DNA of 52,977 bases from Planctomycetota bacterium (GTDB taxonomy: Bacteria > Planctomycetota > UBA1135 > UBA2386): positions 1 to 52,977 of the forward strand of contig JADLHO010000165.1 of the NCBI GenBank assembly GCA_020848735.1, in the 5' to 3' direction. This document shows positions 35,101-42,799 of the stretch, piece by piece. Numbering within the stretch: the stretch's first letter is position 1; every line of letters begins with the position of its first letter. The translations under genes and the position numbers were made by a program. Under the pieces are notes generated by a model. The model searched no databases and had not been told where the DNA came from. It saw only the letters and a program-made list of their open reading frames with translations.

Positions 35101-35704
35101 GGCTGCCGAACGCGGCCTTCGCCTCCGAGCGCGCGCGTTCGGCGGCCTCCTCGAGCTGCTCCACGCGCTCGACGACGCGCATGCCGCGGCCACCGCCGCC
35201 GTGCGCGGCCTTCACGATCACCGGGGCGTGCGCCTGACAGAACACCCGCGCCTGCTGCAGCGCATCCGGCGTGTCGAGGTCGATCGTCAGGCCGGGCACC
35301 GTCGGCACACCGACGCGCTCCGCCACCTGCTTCGCGGCCACCTTGTCGCCGAGCGTCTTGATGACGTCCGCGCGCGGCCCGATGAACGCGATGCCGCGCG
35401 CGCGACACGCTGCGGCGAACGTCGCGTTCTCCGAGAGGACTCCGTAGCCCGGGTGGATCGCATCGACGCCCGCGCGCTCCGCGACGTCGAGGATCTCGTC
35501 GATCGCGAGGTAGGCGTCGACCGGCTTCCGCCCCTTGCCGACGAGATACGCCTCGTCGGCCTTGTAGCGGTGCTGATGGGTCGCGTCCTGTTCGCTGAAG
35601 ATCGCCACCGTCTTGCGGCCGAGTTCGGTGCACGCGCGGAAGACGCGGATCGCGATCTCGCCGCGGTTCGCGCAGAGGATCTTGTGGAAGCGCTGGATCT
35701 CCAT
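32198..35704 (-). CDS. pyc: Pyruvate carboxylase
   Basis: Converts pyruvate, bicarbonate and ATP to oxaloacetate, refilling the TCA cycle and feeding gluconeogenesis. At 1168 residues it is the single-chain form. The biotin carboxylase domain occupies about 1-450 (CANRGEIAIRVFRA, an ATP-grasp GGGGRGMRVV loop, EVNPRLQVEHTVTE). The carboxyltransferase TIM barrel begins at MTDTTMRDAHQSLLATR near 535 and includes a metal-binding HLHTHDTSGNG. The C-terminal biotinyl domain has EAMKMET with biotin-accepting K1134. The start matches the family opening FHKILCANRGEIA. It diverges from the PKD protein gene across 179 bases. A GATACT hexamer about 38 bases upstream is a possible -10. Confidence 0.98.
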   Translation of the reverse strand: MEIQRFHKILCANRGEIAIRVFRACTELGRKTVAIFSEQDATHQHRYKADEAYLVGKGRKPVDAYLAIDEILDVAERAGVDAIHPGYGVLSENATFAAACRARGIAFIGPRADVIKTLGDKVAAKQVAERVGVPTVPGLTIDLDTPDALQQARVFCQAHAPVIVKAAHGGGGRGMRVVERVEQLEEAAERARSEAKAAFGSPQVFLEKFLVHVRHIEVQVLGDLAGEIVHLYERDCSVQRRHQKVIEVAPANGLPRPMRQALLDDALRIAREVGYHNAGTVEFLVGEDQYWFIEVNPRLQVEHTVTEVVTGIDLVQAQILVEEGHALSSEEIGIYTQAEVRPRGCAIQCRVTTEDPANGFLPDTGTITAYRSAEGLGIRLDSGSGYTGAHITPHYDSLLVKVTSFGQTLAQAAQKGLRALQEFRIRGVKTNLRFLENVLRHEAFLNGRTWTRFIDETPELFMLTRHRDRATRLLSYLAEVVVNGHPTIPRKPGERPMRPAIEFVEPPMPRIDPDRAPPSGVAQILEKEGPAGVVRWVKAHGKPLMTDTTMRDAHQSLLATRVRTRDIVRIAPATAHLAAGLFSVETWGGATFDVAYRFLHEDPWDRLRKLKRAMPNLLQQMLLRGANAVGYTSYPNNVVESFVDEAAAAGVDVFRVFDSLNDLANMRVAVNRVIATGKLAELAICYTGDVDNPARSKYGLHYYLDLAKRIEDMGAHILCIKDMAGLLRPHAAELLIGALRDATSLPIHLHTHDTSGNGIATLIKAIETGTHIVDVALAPMAGLTSQPSLNALIAALRGGPHDTGVKNKDLQSLADYWEAVREYYGPFECGLKSGTAEVYYHEIPGGQYSNLRPQVASLGLLERWNDVKHAFAVVNQLVGDIPKVTPSSKMVGDFATFVVQNDLLVMHDSLAASVEATRRRVLENASRLDFPVSVVQYFQGHLGHPPGGFPEDLRKAVLKGLPVLSGNPSDELPPLDLEKLGETLQKRFNRPFAAHEVVSHALYPRVMDEFFRFRDRFGDVSILDTPSYFYGLEIGREVWVELEEGKTLVIRLDAVSEAAEDGSRTVYFTLNGQARPMTVVDRSLAKADEGGRKADPANADHVGAPMPGKVIAVAVKSGDDVKEGDPLVTLEAMKMETIVRAPRTGKIAELVAAPGRPVQARDLLLVLA

Positions 35705-35863
35705 GAGTCGGTGTCGCGCGCGGGTTTCCGCTCGGCGGCATGGGGAGTATCGGAGCGTTCGATCACGCGTCTGGAAGCCGCTTCATCAAAGCTTCTTCGG
35801 GCTCGTCGCGAGACGGGGGAGAAGGCTGGCTCCCAAGCTGCGCCCGCTGCGTCATGCTGCGGG

Positions 35864-35869
35864 TAGACT
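35864..35869 (+). promoter_or_regulatory. Putative -10 element before the PKD-protein gene
   Basis: TAGACT followed by CCCGCG, 14 bases before the ATG at 35884. The 179-base divergent region it sits in shows no other clear site. Confidence 0.3.
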
Positions 35870-35883
35870 CCCGCGAGTTCCGG

Positions 35884-37800
35884 ATGATCCGACGTCTCCT
35901 CCTCCTCGCCGTCACCGTGCTCTCCGGACTCGGTGCCTCGGCGCTCGGTCAGCACCAGCGGCTGAGCACCCTCTTCGCCTCCGACAACGTCGGCACCGAC
36001 GGCGGGGCCGTCTACTTCGACCTCGCCAACCTGCAGCCGGTCCTGTTGCAGGATCTCGAGCTCAACCTCGACGCGCCGATCGGCACCGCGTTCCAGGTCG
36101 CGGTGCACGCGCTGCCGCTGGGGATGAGCCACGTCGGCAACGAGGCCAGCGCCGCCTGGAGCACCATCGCCGTCGACGACGGCGTCGCGCGCTCGCTCGG
36201 CGTCGATCGCCCCACTCCGGTGTCGTTGCTCGCGCCGGCGCTGTTGCCGGCGGGCACACGCGGCATCGCCGTCGTCGTGACGGGTGCCGCGCAGCGCTAC
36301 ACGAATGGCAACGGCGTCAACCAGTCGTACAGCGACGCCACGCTCACGCTCACGCTCGGCGCCGCGAGCACCACGCCCTTCCAGTTGCCGCTCTTCGCCC
36401 CGCGCGTGTGGAACGGCAGCGTCGGCTACACGCCGGTGACCGGCCTGCACCCGGCGTTCCACGCGTCGCCGCGCACGGGACCCGCGCCGCTCGTCGTGAC
36501 CTTCACCGATGCGACCACGACCGTGGACCCCGCCGGTCTCGTGAGCATCCTCTGGGACATCGACGGCGACGGCGTGTTCGAGTACTCGGGTCCGACGGCC
36601 CAGCACGTCTACCAGACGGGCGGGACCTACACGGTGCGCCACAAGGTCACCGACGCGCTGCACGGCACCCTGACCGATACGCGCAGCGACTACGTGGTCG
36701 TCGGCCCGGTCGCGCCGCGCTTCACCTGGAGCGCGAACGGCACCACTCCGACGACGATCCAGTTCGTCGACGCCTCGACGCCGACGCCATCCTCCTGGGC
36801 CTGGGACTTCGACGACGACGGCAACGTCGACTCGACCCTCCAGAACCCGGTCTTCGCGTACCCGCGCCCGGGGATCTGGCGTGCGCGACTCACCGTCACG
36901 GCGCCCGCGGGCAACTTCTCGACGGTCGACAGCGTGCGCGTCGGCGTGCTGCCGCTCTCCGAGTTCACGAGCAGCTACTCGTTCCCGACCAACGTGCGCG
37001 GGTTCTGGTTCACGGCGCCGCGCCGCTTCTCGATCGTCGGTGCACGCGTGCCCAACGAGACGGGGCTCGCGCTGCAGAACCTCGCCATCTACCGCATGGC
37101 CGCCGCGCCCTCCGCGGTGCCGGTGATCACGTCGCCGGCCTTCCTGGCGCTCGCGGCGCCGGCCGACCGCGAGGTGCCGCTCACGCTGAGCTTCGAGACC
37201 GGCGAGCACGTCGGCGTGCTCGGCGCGATGGGCGACGCGGCGACGATGGTGAACTCGTACGGCTCCGCCCCCTTCAACACGCAGCTCTTCGGCACCTCGC
37301 TCGTGCTCTCCCGCCTGCGCGCCGACGTCAACCTCGTGACGAGTGCCGGGATCGCGCCGATCGCCACGGGCGGCGGACCACTCGGCCGCGTCGAACTCGC
37401 GGTCACTCCCGCGGCGGCGTTCGCGTACGGCACGGGCACGGCCTCGGGCAGCGGGGCGAGTGCACCGACGCTCGCGCCCGCGCAGTTGCCGATGCTGGGC
37501 CAGACCGGCAGCGTGACGCTGACCCAGGGCGACGCGAACACCTTCGGTGCGCTGATGCTCGCGTTCGCGCGGGGCAACCTGCCGACGCCCTTCGGGACGA
37601 TCCTGCTCGATCCTTCGACGCTCTTCTCGTTCGGCATCGGCGCCGTGGTGCCCGGCCAGAACACCGTGTCGCTGCCGGTCCCGAACCAGCTCTCGTTCCA
37701 GGGCGTCGGACCGGTCTGCCTGCAGGTCGTCCTCGCCGTCGCTGGCTCGCCCAACGTGCTGGCGCTCAGCAACGGGGTCGAGTGGCAGCTCGGACTCTGA
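35884..37800 (+). CDS. Secreted PKD-domain protein
   Basis: A 638-residue exported protein of unknown binding role. Residues 1-22 are a signal peptide. Residues 30-185 form a beta-rich head. Two PKD domains follow, at roughly 200-285 (DIDGDGVFEYSG, then a HVYQTGGTYTVRHKVTDA strand pair) and 285-360 (WDFDDDGNVDST, then FAYPRPGIWRARLTV). The C-terminal part ends in the module seen in other secreted proteins here (PNQLSFQGVGPVCLQVVL, then LSNGVEW). PKD domains mediate protein or carbohydrate contacts. ATG 35884 gives the signal peptide; earlier starts do not. Its TGA is immediately adjacent to the TGA of the convergent next gene. Confidence 0.85.
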   Translation: MIRRLLLLAVTVLSGLGASALGQHQRLSTLFASDNVGTDGGAVYFDLANLQPVLLQDLELNLDAPIGTAFQVAVHALPLGMSHVGNEASAAWSTIAVDDGVARSLGVDRPTPVSLLAPALLPAGTRGIAVVVTGAAQRYTNGNGVNQSYSDATLTLTLGAASTTPFQLPLFAPRVWNGSVGYTPVTGLHPAFHASPRTGPAPLVVTFTDATTTVDPAGLVSILWDIDGDGVFEYSGPTAQHVYQTGGTYTVRHKVTDALHGTLTDTRSDYVVVGPVAPRFTWSANGTTPTTIQFVDASTPTPSSWAWDFDDDGNVDSTLQNPVFAYPRPGIWRARLTVTAPAGNFSTVDSVRVGVLPLSEFTSSYSFPTNVRGFWFTAPRRFSIVGARVPNETGLALQNLAIYRMAAAPSAVPVITSPAFLALAAPADREVPLTLSFETGEHVGVLGAMGDAATMVNSYGSAPFNTQLFGTSLVLSRLRADVNLVTSAGIAPIATGGGPLGRVELAVTPAAAFAYGTGTASGSGASAPTLAPAQLPMLGQTGSVTLTQGDANTFGALMLAFARGNLPTPFGTILLDPSTLFSFGIGAVVPGQNTVSLPVPNQLSFQGVGPVCLQVVLAVAGSPNVLALSNGVEWQLGL

Positions 37801-38688
37801 TCAGCGAACGAGATCGAGCCGCGTCGCGGCGCTGATGCCGCTGATGCCGAACGGCGCGAGCGTGATCGTCGCGTGCCACAGCGTGAGTCCGGCGATCTCG
37901 ACCGGCTGGTTCGGCGGCAGCACGAAGCGCGCGCGGGAGCGACCTTGCGCGTCGAGGACGCCGAGAGTGTTCACGAGGATCGCCGAGTTGGGGCTCTGCA
38001 GCGTGAGCCCGAGGTAGGGATCCGGCGCGTTGAGCGGCAGGTGCCAGTGCAACGCGGGGAAACCGGGATTCGTGCCGCTCGACGAACCGAGCACCAGATG
38101 GAGGTGACCCGCGCGGAGCGGGCCGCCGTCGATGTCGAGGACCTGCTGACCCCCCGCGAGGACCGAGATCGAGCCCGGGCTCGCGACGAGGGCGGGGTGC
38201 GTCGGGGTCGCGGTCTCGAGCCGCACCGAGACGCCGCCCAGGTTGTCCGTGTGCACGCTGTCGCCGATCCAGAAGCTCACCGGGGTCGGGGTCTCGATCG
38301 GGAACCAGTGTTCGTGCGAGCTCGCGAAGGCCTCGGTGGCGCTCGCGTACTTCGCGACTCCCGCTCCCGGCAGCACGGTCTGCACCTTCACCTCGGGCAT
38401 GCCCGGGCACCGGATGGAGTAGCTCCACATCCAGCCCTGCGTGCACGCGCCCGGCCCGGCCGCGCAGCCGGCGTTCACCCCGTTCCACGCATGCCAGGCG
38501 TCGTAGCTGCCGCCCTGCGCCACGGCGACCGGGATCGCGCGCCAGAGCCCCGGCTGGAGGGTCACGACCACCGCATGGGCGGGATCGTTGGCCGTCGCCG
38601 ACACGTGGACGAGCTGCTGGGAGCGCACGGCGACGCCGGTGCCGGCGGCGGCGAGCAGTGCCGCCGCGATCATGAACCTGAACTGCAC
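37801..38688 (-). CDS. Secreted protein with planctomycete-type C-terminal module
   Basis: A 295-residue exported protein, unidentified. GTG 38688 is chosen as start because GGAGGAGG lies four bases upstream; an internal ATG at 38673 would be 20 bases from it. Residues 1-24 form the signal peptide. The N-terminal half has a glycine- and tryptophan-rich domain with four cysteines in two likely disulfides (AGCAAGPGACTQG, SIRCPGMPEV). The C-terminal half is beta-rich: VLAGGQQVLDIDGGPLRAG, a LVLGSSSGTNPG turn, LGVLDAQGRSRARFVLP, then GLTLWHATITL. The same arrangement ends the proteins at 20003 and 35884. Shares a 102-base divergent promoter region with the TonB-type gene. Confidence 0.75.
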   Translation of the reverse strand: MQFRFMIAAALLAAAGTGVAVRSQQLVHVSATANDPAHAVVVTLQPGLWRAIPVAVAQGGSYDAWHAWNGVNAGCAAGPGACTQGWMWSYSIRCPGMPEVKVQTVLPGAGVAKYASATEAFASSHEHWFPIETPTPVSFWIGDSVHTDNLGGVSVRLETATPTHPALVASPGSISVLAGGQQVLDIDGGPLRAGHLHLVLGSSSGTNPGFPALHWHLPLNAPDPYLGLTLQSPNSAILVNTLGVLDAQGRSRARFVLPPNQPVEIAGLTLWHATITLAPFGISGISAATRLDLVR

Positions 38689-38736
38689 GAGTCCTCCTCC
38701 GTTGCCTGGGCTGCGAGCGGAGCCCTTCGCGTCGGG

Positions 38737-38742
38737 TAGGAT
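38737..38742 (+). promoter_or_regulatory. Putative -10 element in a divergent promoter region
   Basis: TAGGAT followed by CGGCCGCC, 48 bases before the TonB-type start at 38791. Read on the minus strand the same place gives GATCCT, about 48 bases before the GTG at 38688, so it could serve both directions. Confidence 0.3.
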
Positions 38743-38790
38743 CGGCCGCCCGTCCCGCGGGACTCCAGTCCAGTCGCTGCCTTCGCGAGC

Positions 38791-39561
38791 ATGCCCGCCC
38801 CGATCCGTGCCAGGCCCGAGCTCACGCCTTCGAGCGGCGTTCCTCGCCGGGTCTGGGCCCTGCGTCCGGGCACCCTCGGCTCGTCGCTCTGCCTGCACGC
38901 GTCGCTGCTCGTCGGGGCCGTGTTCCTGGGCGCGGGGGAGGGGCGCGAGGCGCGGGCCGAGCTGCGCCTGATCGTCCGGCTGGACAGCCCGGCCGCGGAG
39001 ACCGCGCCGGATGCCGCGCCCGAGCCGCTGCTCCGACCGGAGCCGGTCGACCTGAGTCCCAGCCCGGTCGAGTTCGAGCCCGGGCCCGCCGCGCCCGAGA
39101 ACGGCGCCTTCGTCGAGCCGAGCGCCGCAGCGCCGCACCTCGAGCCCATGCCGGGGCCGGACTTCACCCTCGTCGACGCACGGGTGCGCATCGTCGTGCG
39201 TCCGGTCCGCAGCGAGCCGCCGCGTCCTGAGCCGAGCCCGCCGGCCGCGCTGCCCACCGTGGCTGCGCCCGCGGCGCTGGTCGGCCCGCGACCGCTGGAG
39301 GAGGAGAACCTGCCGCCGAGCTACCCCCGCGAATCGCGTCTGCGCGGTGAGGAGGGCAGCGTCGGCCTCGCGCTCTGGATCCGCAGCGACGGGACCGTCG
39401 CCGAGGCTCGCGTGGCCAGGAGCTCCGGGCGCGCGCGTCTCGACCGCGCCGCGCTCGCCGCCGCGCGTGGCTGGCGCTTCGCGCCCGCGACGCGCGACGG
39501 CACGGCGATCGAGAGCGGCTTCGAGATCGACATCGAGTTCCGGCTCCTCGGTCGCGACTGA
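38791..39561 (+). CDS. TonB-family energy-transducing protein
   Basis: A 256-residue protein with TonB architecture. It has a short cytoplasmic N-terminus, one transmembrane helix at about 30-49 (SSLCLHASLLVGAVFLGAG), a long Pro/Glu/Ala-rich periplasmic linker (about 60-165), and a C-terminal TonB domain from about 172. That domain shows PPSYPRESRLRGEEGSVGL, SDGTVAEARVARSSGRARLD and GWRFAPA. It would carry proton-motive energy from an ExbB/ExbD motor to outer-membrane receptors. No exbB, exbD or TonB-dependent receptor is adjacent, although an ExbD-like lipoprotein lies 3.7 kb downstream. Some TonB-domain proteins act in other envelope complexes. Confidence 0.87.
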   Translation: MPAPIRARPELTPSSGVPRRVWALRPGTLGSSLCLHASLLVGAVFLGAGEGREARAELRLIVRLDSPAAETAPDAAPEPLLRPEPVDLSPSPVEFEPGPAAPENGAFVEPSAAAPHLEPMPGPDFTLVDARVRIVVRPVRSEPPRPEPSPPAALPTVAAPAALVGPRPLEEENLPPSYPRESRLRGEEGSVGLALWIRSDGTVAEARVARSSGRARLDRAALAAARGWRFAPATRDGTAIESGFEIDIEFRLLGRD

Positions 39562-39621
39562 TCGCTCGAGCCGCGCGCAGGGTCGGGGATCCGGATCGCG
39601 TCGTGTGGGCTCGGCGCGAGG

Positions 39622-39627
39622 TATCCT
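39622..39627 (+). promoter_or_regulatory. Putative -10 element before the acyltransferase gene
   Basis: TATCCT followed by CCTCC, 68 bases before the ATG at 39696. The same TATCCT word occurs before the genes starting at 2506, 42350 and 47035. Confidence 0.3.
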
Positions 39628-39695
39628 CCTCCACCCTCCACGTTCCGCGTTCCTCGCCGAGACCTCCGCCGCAGCCCCGAGACGATCGACAGTCG

Positions 39696-40841
39696 ATGCG
39701 CAAGGACGTCTCGCTCTGGCTCGATGGCATGCGTGCGACGGCGTCCTTCCTGGTCTTCGTCGCCCACCTGAGCGTGTTCGGCGTGGCCGGCCCCGAGCTC
39801 GCGCGCTTCGTGCCCGAGCTCGGCCACGACTCCGTGGTGCTCTTCTTCGTGCTCTCCGGCTTCGTGATCGCCTACACGACCGAGTCGCGGCACGCGAGCC
39901 TGCCCGAGTACCTCGTGGCGCGCGGCGCACGGCTCTGGTCGGTGGCGCTGCCCGCGCTCGTCCTCACCTATGGTCTCGCCGCGACGGCGCGACAGCTCGT
40001 TCCGGGACTCCAGCTCGAGCACGACTATCAGCTCGCGAAGCTCGCGATCTACTTCCCCTTCCAGCTGGGCTTCCTCGGCGAGCTCTGGACCTTCTCCGAA
40101 CCGCCCTGCACGAACGTGCCCTGGTGGTCGCTCGGCTACGAGGCCTGGTACTACCTGCTCTTCGCGGCCTATGCCTTCTACCGCGGCGCGCGGCGTTGGC
40201 TCCTGCTCGCGCTGGGCTTCGCGGTCGTCGGCTACAAGCTCTGGCTGCTCGCGCCGGCCTGGGCGCTCGGCGCCGTCCTCTGGAAGCTCGGGCCGCGCTG
40301 GCCGCTGCCGCGCGGCGTCGCCCGCGCGCTGCTCGCCGCGACCGTGATCGCCTACGCCGCCTACAAGGCCTCGGGTGCCGAGGCCTGGCTCGTCGAACTC
40401 GGCAACCGGCCCTTCGGGGGACTCGAGGCCACGCCGCTCGGCAGCGCGCGCAACTGGCTCCACGACTGGGTCGTCGCGATCCTCGCGGGCCTGCACCTGC
40501 ACGCGCTCGGCCACGCGCAGCTCGCCTTCCCGGCCTGGTCGGTGCGGCCGATCCGCTTCGTCGCGTCCTTCACCTTCAGCCTCTACTGCGCGCACGCGCC
40601 GCTGCTGATCTTCGCGCGGCACACGTTGAGCTATGACCGCAACGCGCCGCTGCACGTCGCGGGGGTCGCGCTCGGGGTGCTCGCGATCGTGGTCGTCTTC
40701 GGGTTGCTGACCGAGCACCGCAAGGAGCCGTACCGCCGCGCCCTCGAAGCTCTGGCGCGCTTCCTCGAGCGGCGTCTCCCCGTCGGCGGCGTCGTGCGGC
40801 GCTGGCTGGCCCCGAACGCGGAACGCGTCGGGTCAGGTTGA
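39696..40841 (+). CDS. Acyltransferase family 3 membrane protein
   Basis: A 381-residue integral membrane protein with about ten hydrophobic helices. It has the family-3 opening WLDGMRATASFLVFVAHLSVF, with R13 and H23 (the family's conserved Arg and catalytic His) in the first helix, then VLFFVLSGFVIAY and the cytoplasmic YLVARGARLWSVALPAL. These enzymes transfer acyl groups to sugars, peptidoglycan, lipid or polysaccharide at the inner membrane. The WWSLGYEAWYYLLF segment is also typical. Substrate is unknown. The end overlaps the convergent oxidoreductase gene by nine bases. Confidence 0.9.
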   Translation: MRKDVSLWLDGMRATASFLVFVAHLSVFGVAGPELARFVPELGHDSVVLFFVLSGFVIAYTTESRHASLPEYLVARGARLWSVALPALVLTYGLAATARQLVPGLQLEHDYQLAKLAIYFPFQLGFLGELWTFSEPPCTNVPWWSLGYEAWYYLLFAAYAFYRGARRWLLLALGFAVVGYKLWLLAPAWALGAVLWKLGPRWPLPRGVARALLAATVIAYAAYKASGAEAWLVELGNRPFGGLEATPLGSARNWLHDWVVAILAGLHLHALGHAQLAFPAWSVRPIRFVASFTFSLYCAHAPLLIFARHTLSYDRNAPLHVAGVALGVLAIVVVFGLLTEHRKEPYRRALEALARFLERRLPVGGVVRRWLAPNAERVGSG

Positions 40842-42350
40842 GGGCGCGGCATCGCCCCGCAGGACCGCGTCGAGCTCGTCCGGCCGGGCGTTCCAGTCGG
40901 GGGCGAGCAGGCGGCGCTTGCCGTCGTGGCTGCGCGGCACGGCGTCACCTTGTTCGAACGCGCGATCCCAGAGCTGGCAGGTCACCTGCTTGTGCCGCTG
41001 GTCGAGGCCTTCGCAGTAGTTCGTGAACTTGCAGCGCCGCACCTCGGCGCCGCGGCCGAGCTCGACCTTGAGCCACCAGTCGGGATCGGCGAGCGACTGA
41101 CGCGCGGCGGCGACGACGTCGCAGAGGCCGTCGCGCAGCGCCGCTTCGGCGAGGTCGAAGCTCGCGATGCCGCCGGCGGCGACGACCGGCGTCGAGAGAC
41201 CCGCGCCGCGGATCGCCGCGCGGATCGCCGCCGCGAGCGGGAGGTTGCGGCCGAAGGGCCCGCGTTCGTCGCTGCGCACCGTCGGCATGCACTCGTGCCC
41301 GGAGGGACCCGTGTACGGATAGGCCGCCTCGCCGATGCGCGGCTGTCGCGCGTCTTCGAAGCGACCGCCCTTGCTGACGCTCACGTAGTCGAGACCGGCC
41401 CGCGCGAGAGCGGTGGCGTACTCCGCGGCATCCGCGAGCCGCGAGCCACCGTCGATCACCTCGTCGCCGAGCAGGCGACAGCCGACGCAGAACCCCGCGC
41501 CGACGCGAGCGCGCACGGCGGCGAGCACCTCGAGGGGCAGACGCAGACGGCCCTCGGGTGAGCCGCCGTAGCCGTCGTCGCGCTGGTTCGTGCGCGAGAG
41601 GAAGGAGGCCATCGTGTAGGCGTGCGCGTAGTGGAGCTCGACGCCGTCGAAGCCGGCCGACCTCGCGCGCTCGGCCGCGTCGGCGAAGAGGCCGGGCAGC
41701 ACGCGCGGGAGCGCCGCGATGTGCGGCAGGTGCAGGTCGTTGACCTCCTCCCGCGCGCCGAAGCGAAGGTCGCGCAGCTCGCGCGCGCTGAGGACCGTCG
41801 CGACCGTGTCGTCGTCCAGCCCGGCGAGCGTCGCGCGCAGCGCGGCGTCGTCCGCGTCCGCGGTCGCGAGACCGCGCGCGACGAGTGCCTCGCGATGGCG
41901 GGGCGTGAGGACGAGGAACTCGCGGAACCAACGCGCCGGCTCCGGCCGCCGTCGCACGGCGAGGAAGTCGATGAGCTGCACGAAGAGCCGCGTCCGTCCG
42001 CCGCTCGCGTCGCGCACCGTCTCGACGAGTCGGCGCAGGCCGGCGACGAAGCGATCGTGACCGATGCGCAGGAGCGGGCCGCTGCGGACGTCGCGGATGC
42101 CCGTCGCCTCGACGACCAGCACCCCCGGCAGGCCGCGCGCGAATCGCCGGTACCAGTCGAGGACCTCTTGCGTGACCTCGCCGTCCTCGCTCGCACGCCA
42201 CGGCACCATCGCCGGCACCCAGGTGCGCGTGCGCGCCGTGACGGGACCGAGGGCCACCGGCGCGAAGAGCCGCGAGGCGCGCGCGCGTTCGGCCGTCGGC
42301 CAGGTCGTCGCGGCGACCTCGTGCCACACCACGCGGCTCGGCTCGCTCAT
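40833..42350 (-). CDS. NADH:flavin oxidoreductase of the old yellow enzyme superfamily
   Basis: A 505-residue flavoprotein with a TIM-barrel FMN domain. It opens LFAPVALGPVTARTRTWVPAM, the usual OYE start for bacterial dienoyl reductase-like members. Visible FMN and substrate segments are FDGVELHYAHAYTMASFLS, SRTNQRDDGYGGS, VSVSKGGRF, VVAAGGIASFDLAE and ARQSLADPDWW. A segment of about 80 residues (roughly 125-205) containing PRHREALVARGLATADADD is longer than in typical OYE proteins. The C-terminus has CKFTNYC and a further cysteine in VTCQLW; the spacing is not the CX2CX3C cluster of dienoyl-CoA reductases. Probably reduces an activated C=C bond using NAD(P)H. Confidence 0.88.
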   Translation of the reverse strand: MSEPSRVVWHEVAATTWPTAERARASRLFAPVALGPVTARTRTWVPAMVPWRASEDGEVTQEVLDWYRRFARGLPGVLVVEATGIRDVRSGPLLRIGHDRFVAGLRRLVETVRDASGGRTRLFVQLIDFLAVRRRPEPARWFREFLVLTPRHREALVARGLATADADDAALRATLAGLDDDTVATVLSARELRDLRFGAREEVNDLHLPHIAALPRVLPGLFADAAERARSAGFDGVELHYAHAYTMASFLSRTNQRDDGYGGSPEGRLRLPLEVLAAVRARVGAGFCVGCRLLGDEVIDGGSRLADAAEYATALARAGLDYVSVSKGGRFEDARQPRIGEAAYPYTGPSGHECMPTVRSDERGPFGRNLPLAAAIRAAIRGAGLSTPVVAAGGIASFDLAEAALRDGLCDVVAAARQSLADPDWWLKVELGRGAEVRRCKFTNYCEGLDQRHKQVTCQLWDRAFEQGDAVPRSHDGKRRLLAPDWNARPDELDAVLRGDAAPST

Positions 42351-42357
42351 CGACGCG

Positions 42358-42363
42358 AGGATA
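42358..42363 (-). promoter_or_regulatory. Putative -10 element of the OYE-type gene
   Basis: On the minus strand TATCCT lies seven bases before the ATG at 42350, suggesting a leaderless transcript. Confidence 0.35.
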
Positions 42364-42411
42364 CGCCCGTCGCCGGCCGCGGCGGAACCGCGTCTCCGGG
42401 CGACGTGTCGT

Positions 42412-42440
42412 TTGGTTCGCCCTCGGCGCCCTGCTTAGAT
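42412..42440 (+). promoter_or_regulatory. Sigma-70-like promoter of the small lipoprotein / HAD operon
   Basis: TTGGTT (42412-42417) and TTAGAT (42435-42440) are separated by exactly 17 bases. The ATG at 42449 follows after eight bases, so the mRNA would start at or near the ATG. Confidence 0.5.
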
Positions 42441-42448
42441 CGGCGGCC

Positions 42449-42799
42449 ATGCGCATCGCCCTCGCCTGCTGCACCGCGATCCTCGCGTCGTTCGGCGCGT
42501 GCTCGTCGGCGCCGACGAACACGCCGACGGAGCGGCCGTCCGGCCCCGAGCGCGTCGTGCGCCTGCTCGTCGACGACCGCGTCGAATGCGACGGCCGCAC
42601 GCTCACGTTCGAGGGTTTCGTCTACGAGCTGCGGCTCGCGTGTCGGGCCGCGGGACGCGATCGCGATCACCTGCCCTGGCTCCGGGTCCTCACCCCGACC
42701 CGACAGCGCCCTGGCGACGAGGAGCTCGCGCGCCGCGTGCGCGCGGCCGCGTACGACGCCGGTGTGCAGTACATCGAGTTCGAACAGGAGGGTGCGTGA
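42449..42799 (+). CDS. Small lipoprotein with an ExbD/TolR-like fold
   Basis: A 116-residue predicted lipoprotein; the lipobox FGAC lies near residues 15-18 and a Thr/Pro linker follows. The remaining 80 residues follow the pattern of ExbD/TolR periplasmic domains: a strand (VVRLLVDDRVECDG), a helix (VYELRLACRAAG), a strand (WLRVLTP), a helix (ELARRVRAAAYDAGV) and a last strand (YIEFEQ). True ExbD proteins are anchored by an N-terminal transmembrane helix, not lipid, so the resemblance may only be of fold. The stop overlaps the HAD gene GTG as GTGA, indicating coupling. Confidence 0.65.
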   Translation: MRIALACCTAILASFGACSSAPTNTPTERPSGPERVVRLLVDDRVECDGRTLTFEGFVYELRLACRAAGRDRDHLPWLRVLTPTRQRPGDEELARRVRAAAYDAGVQYIEFEQEGA

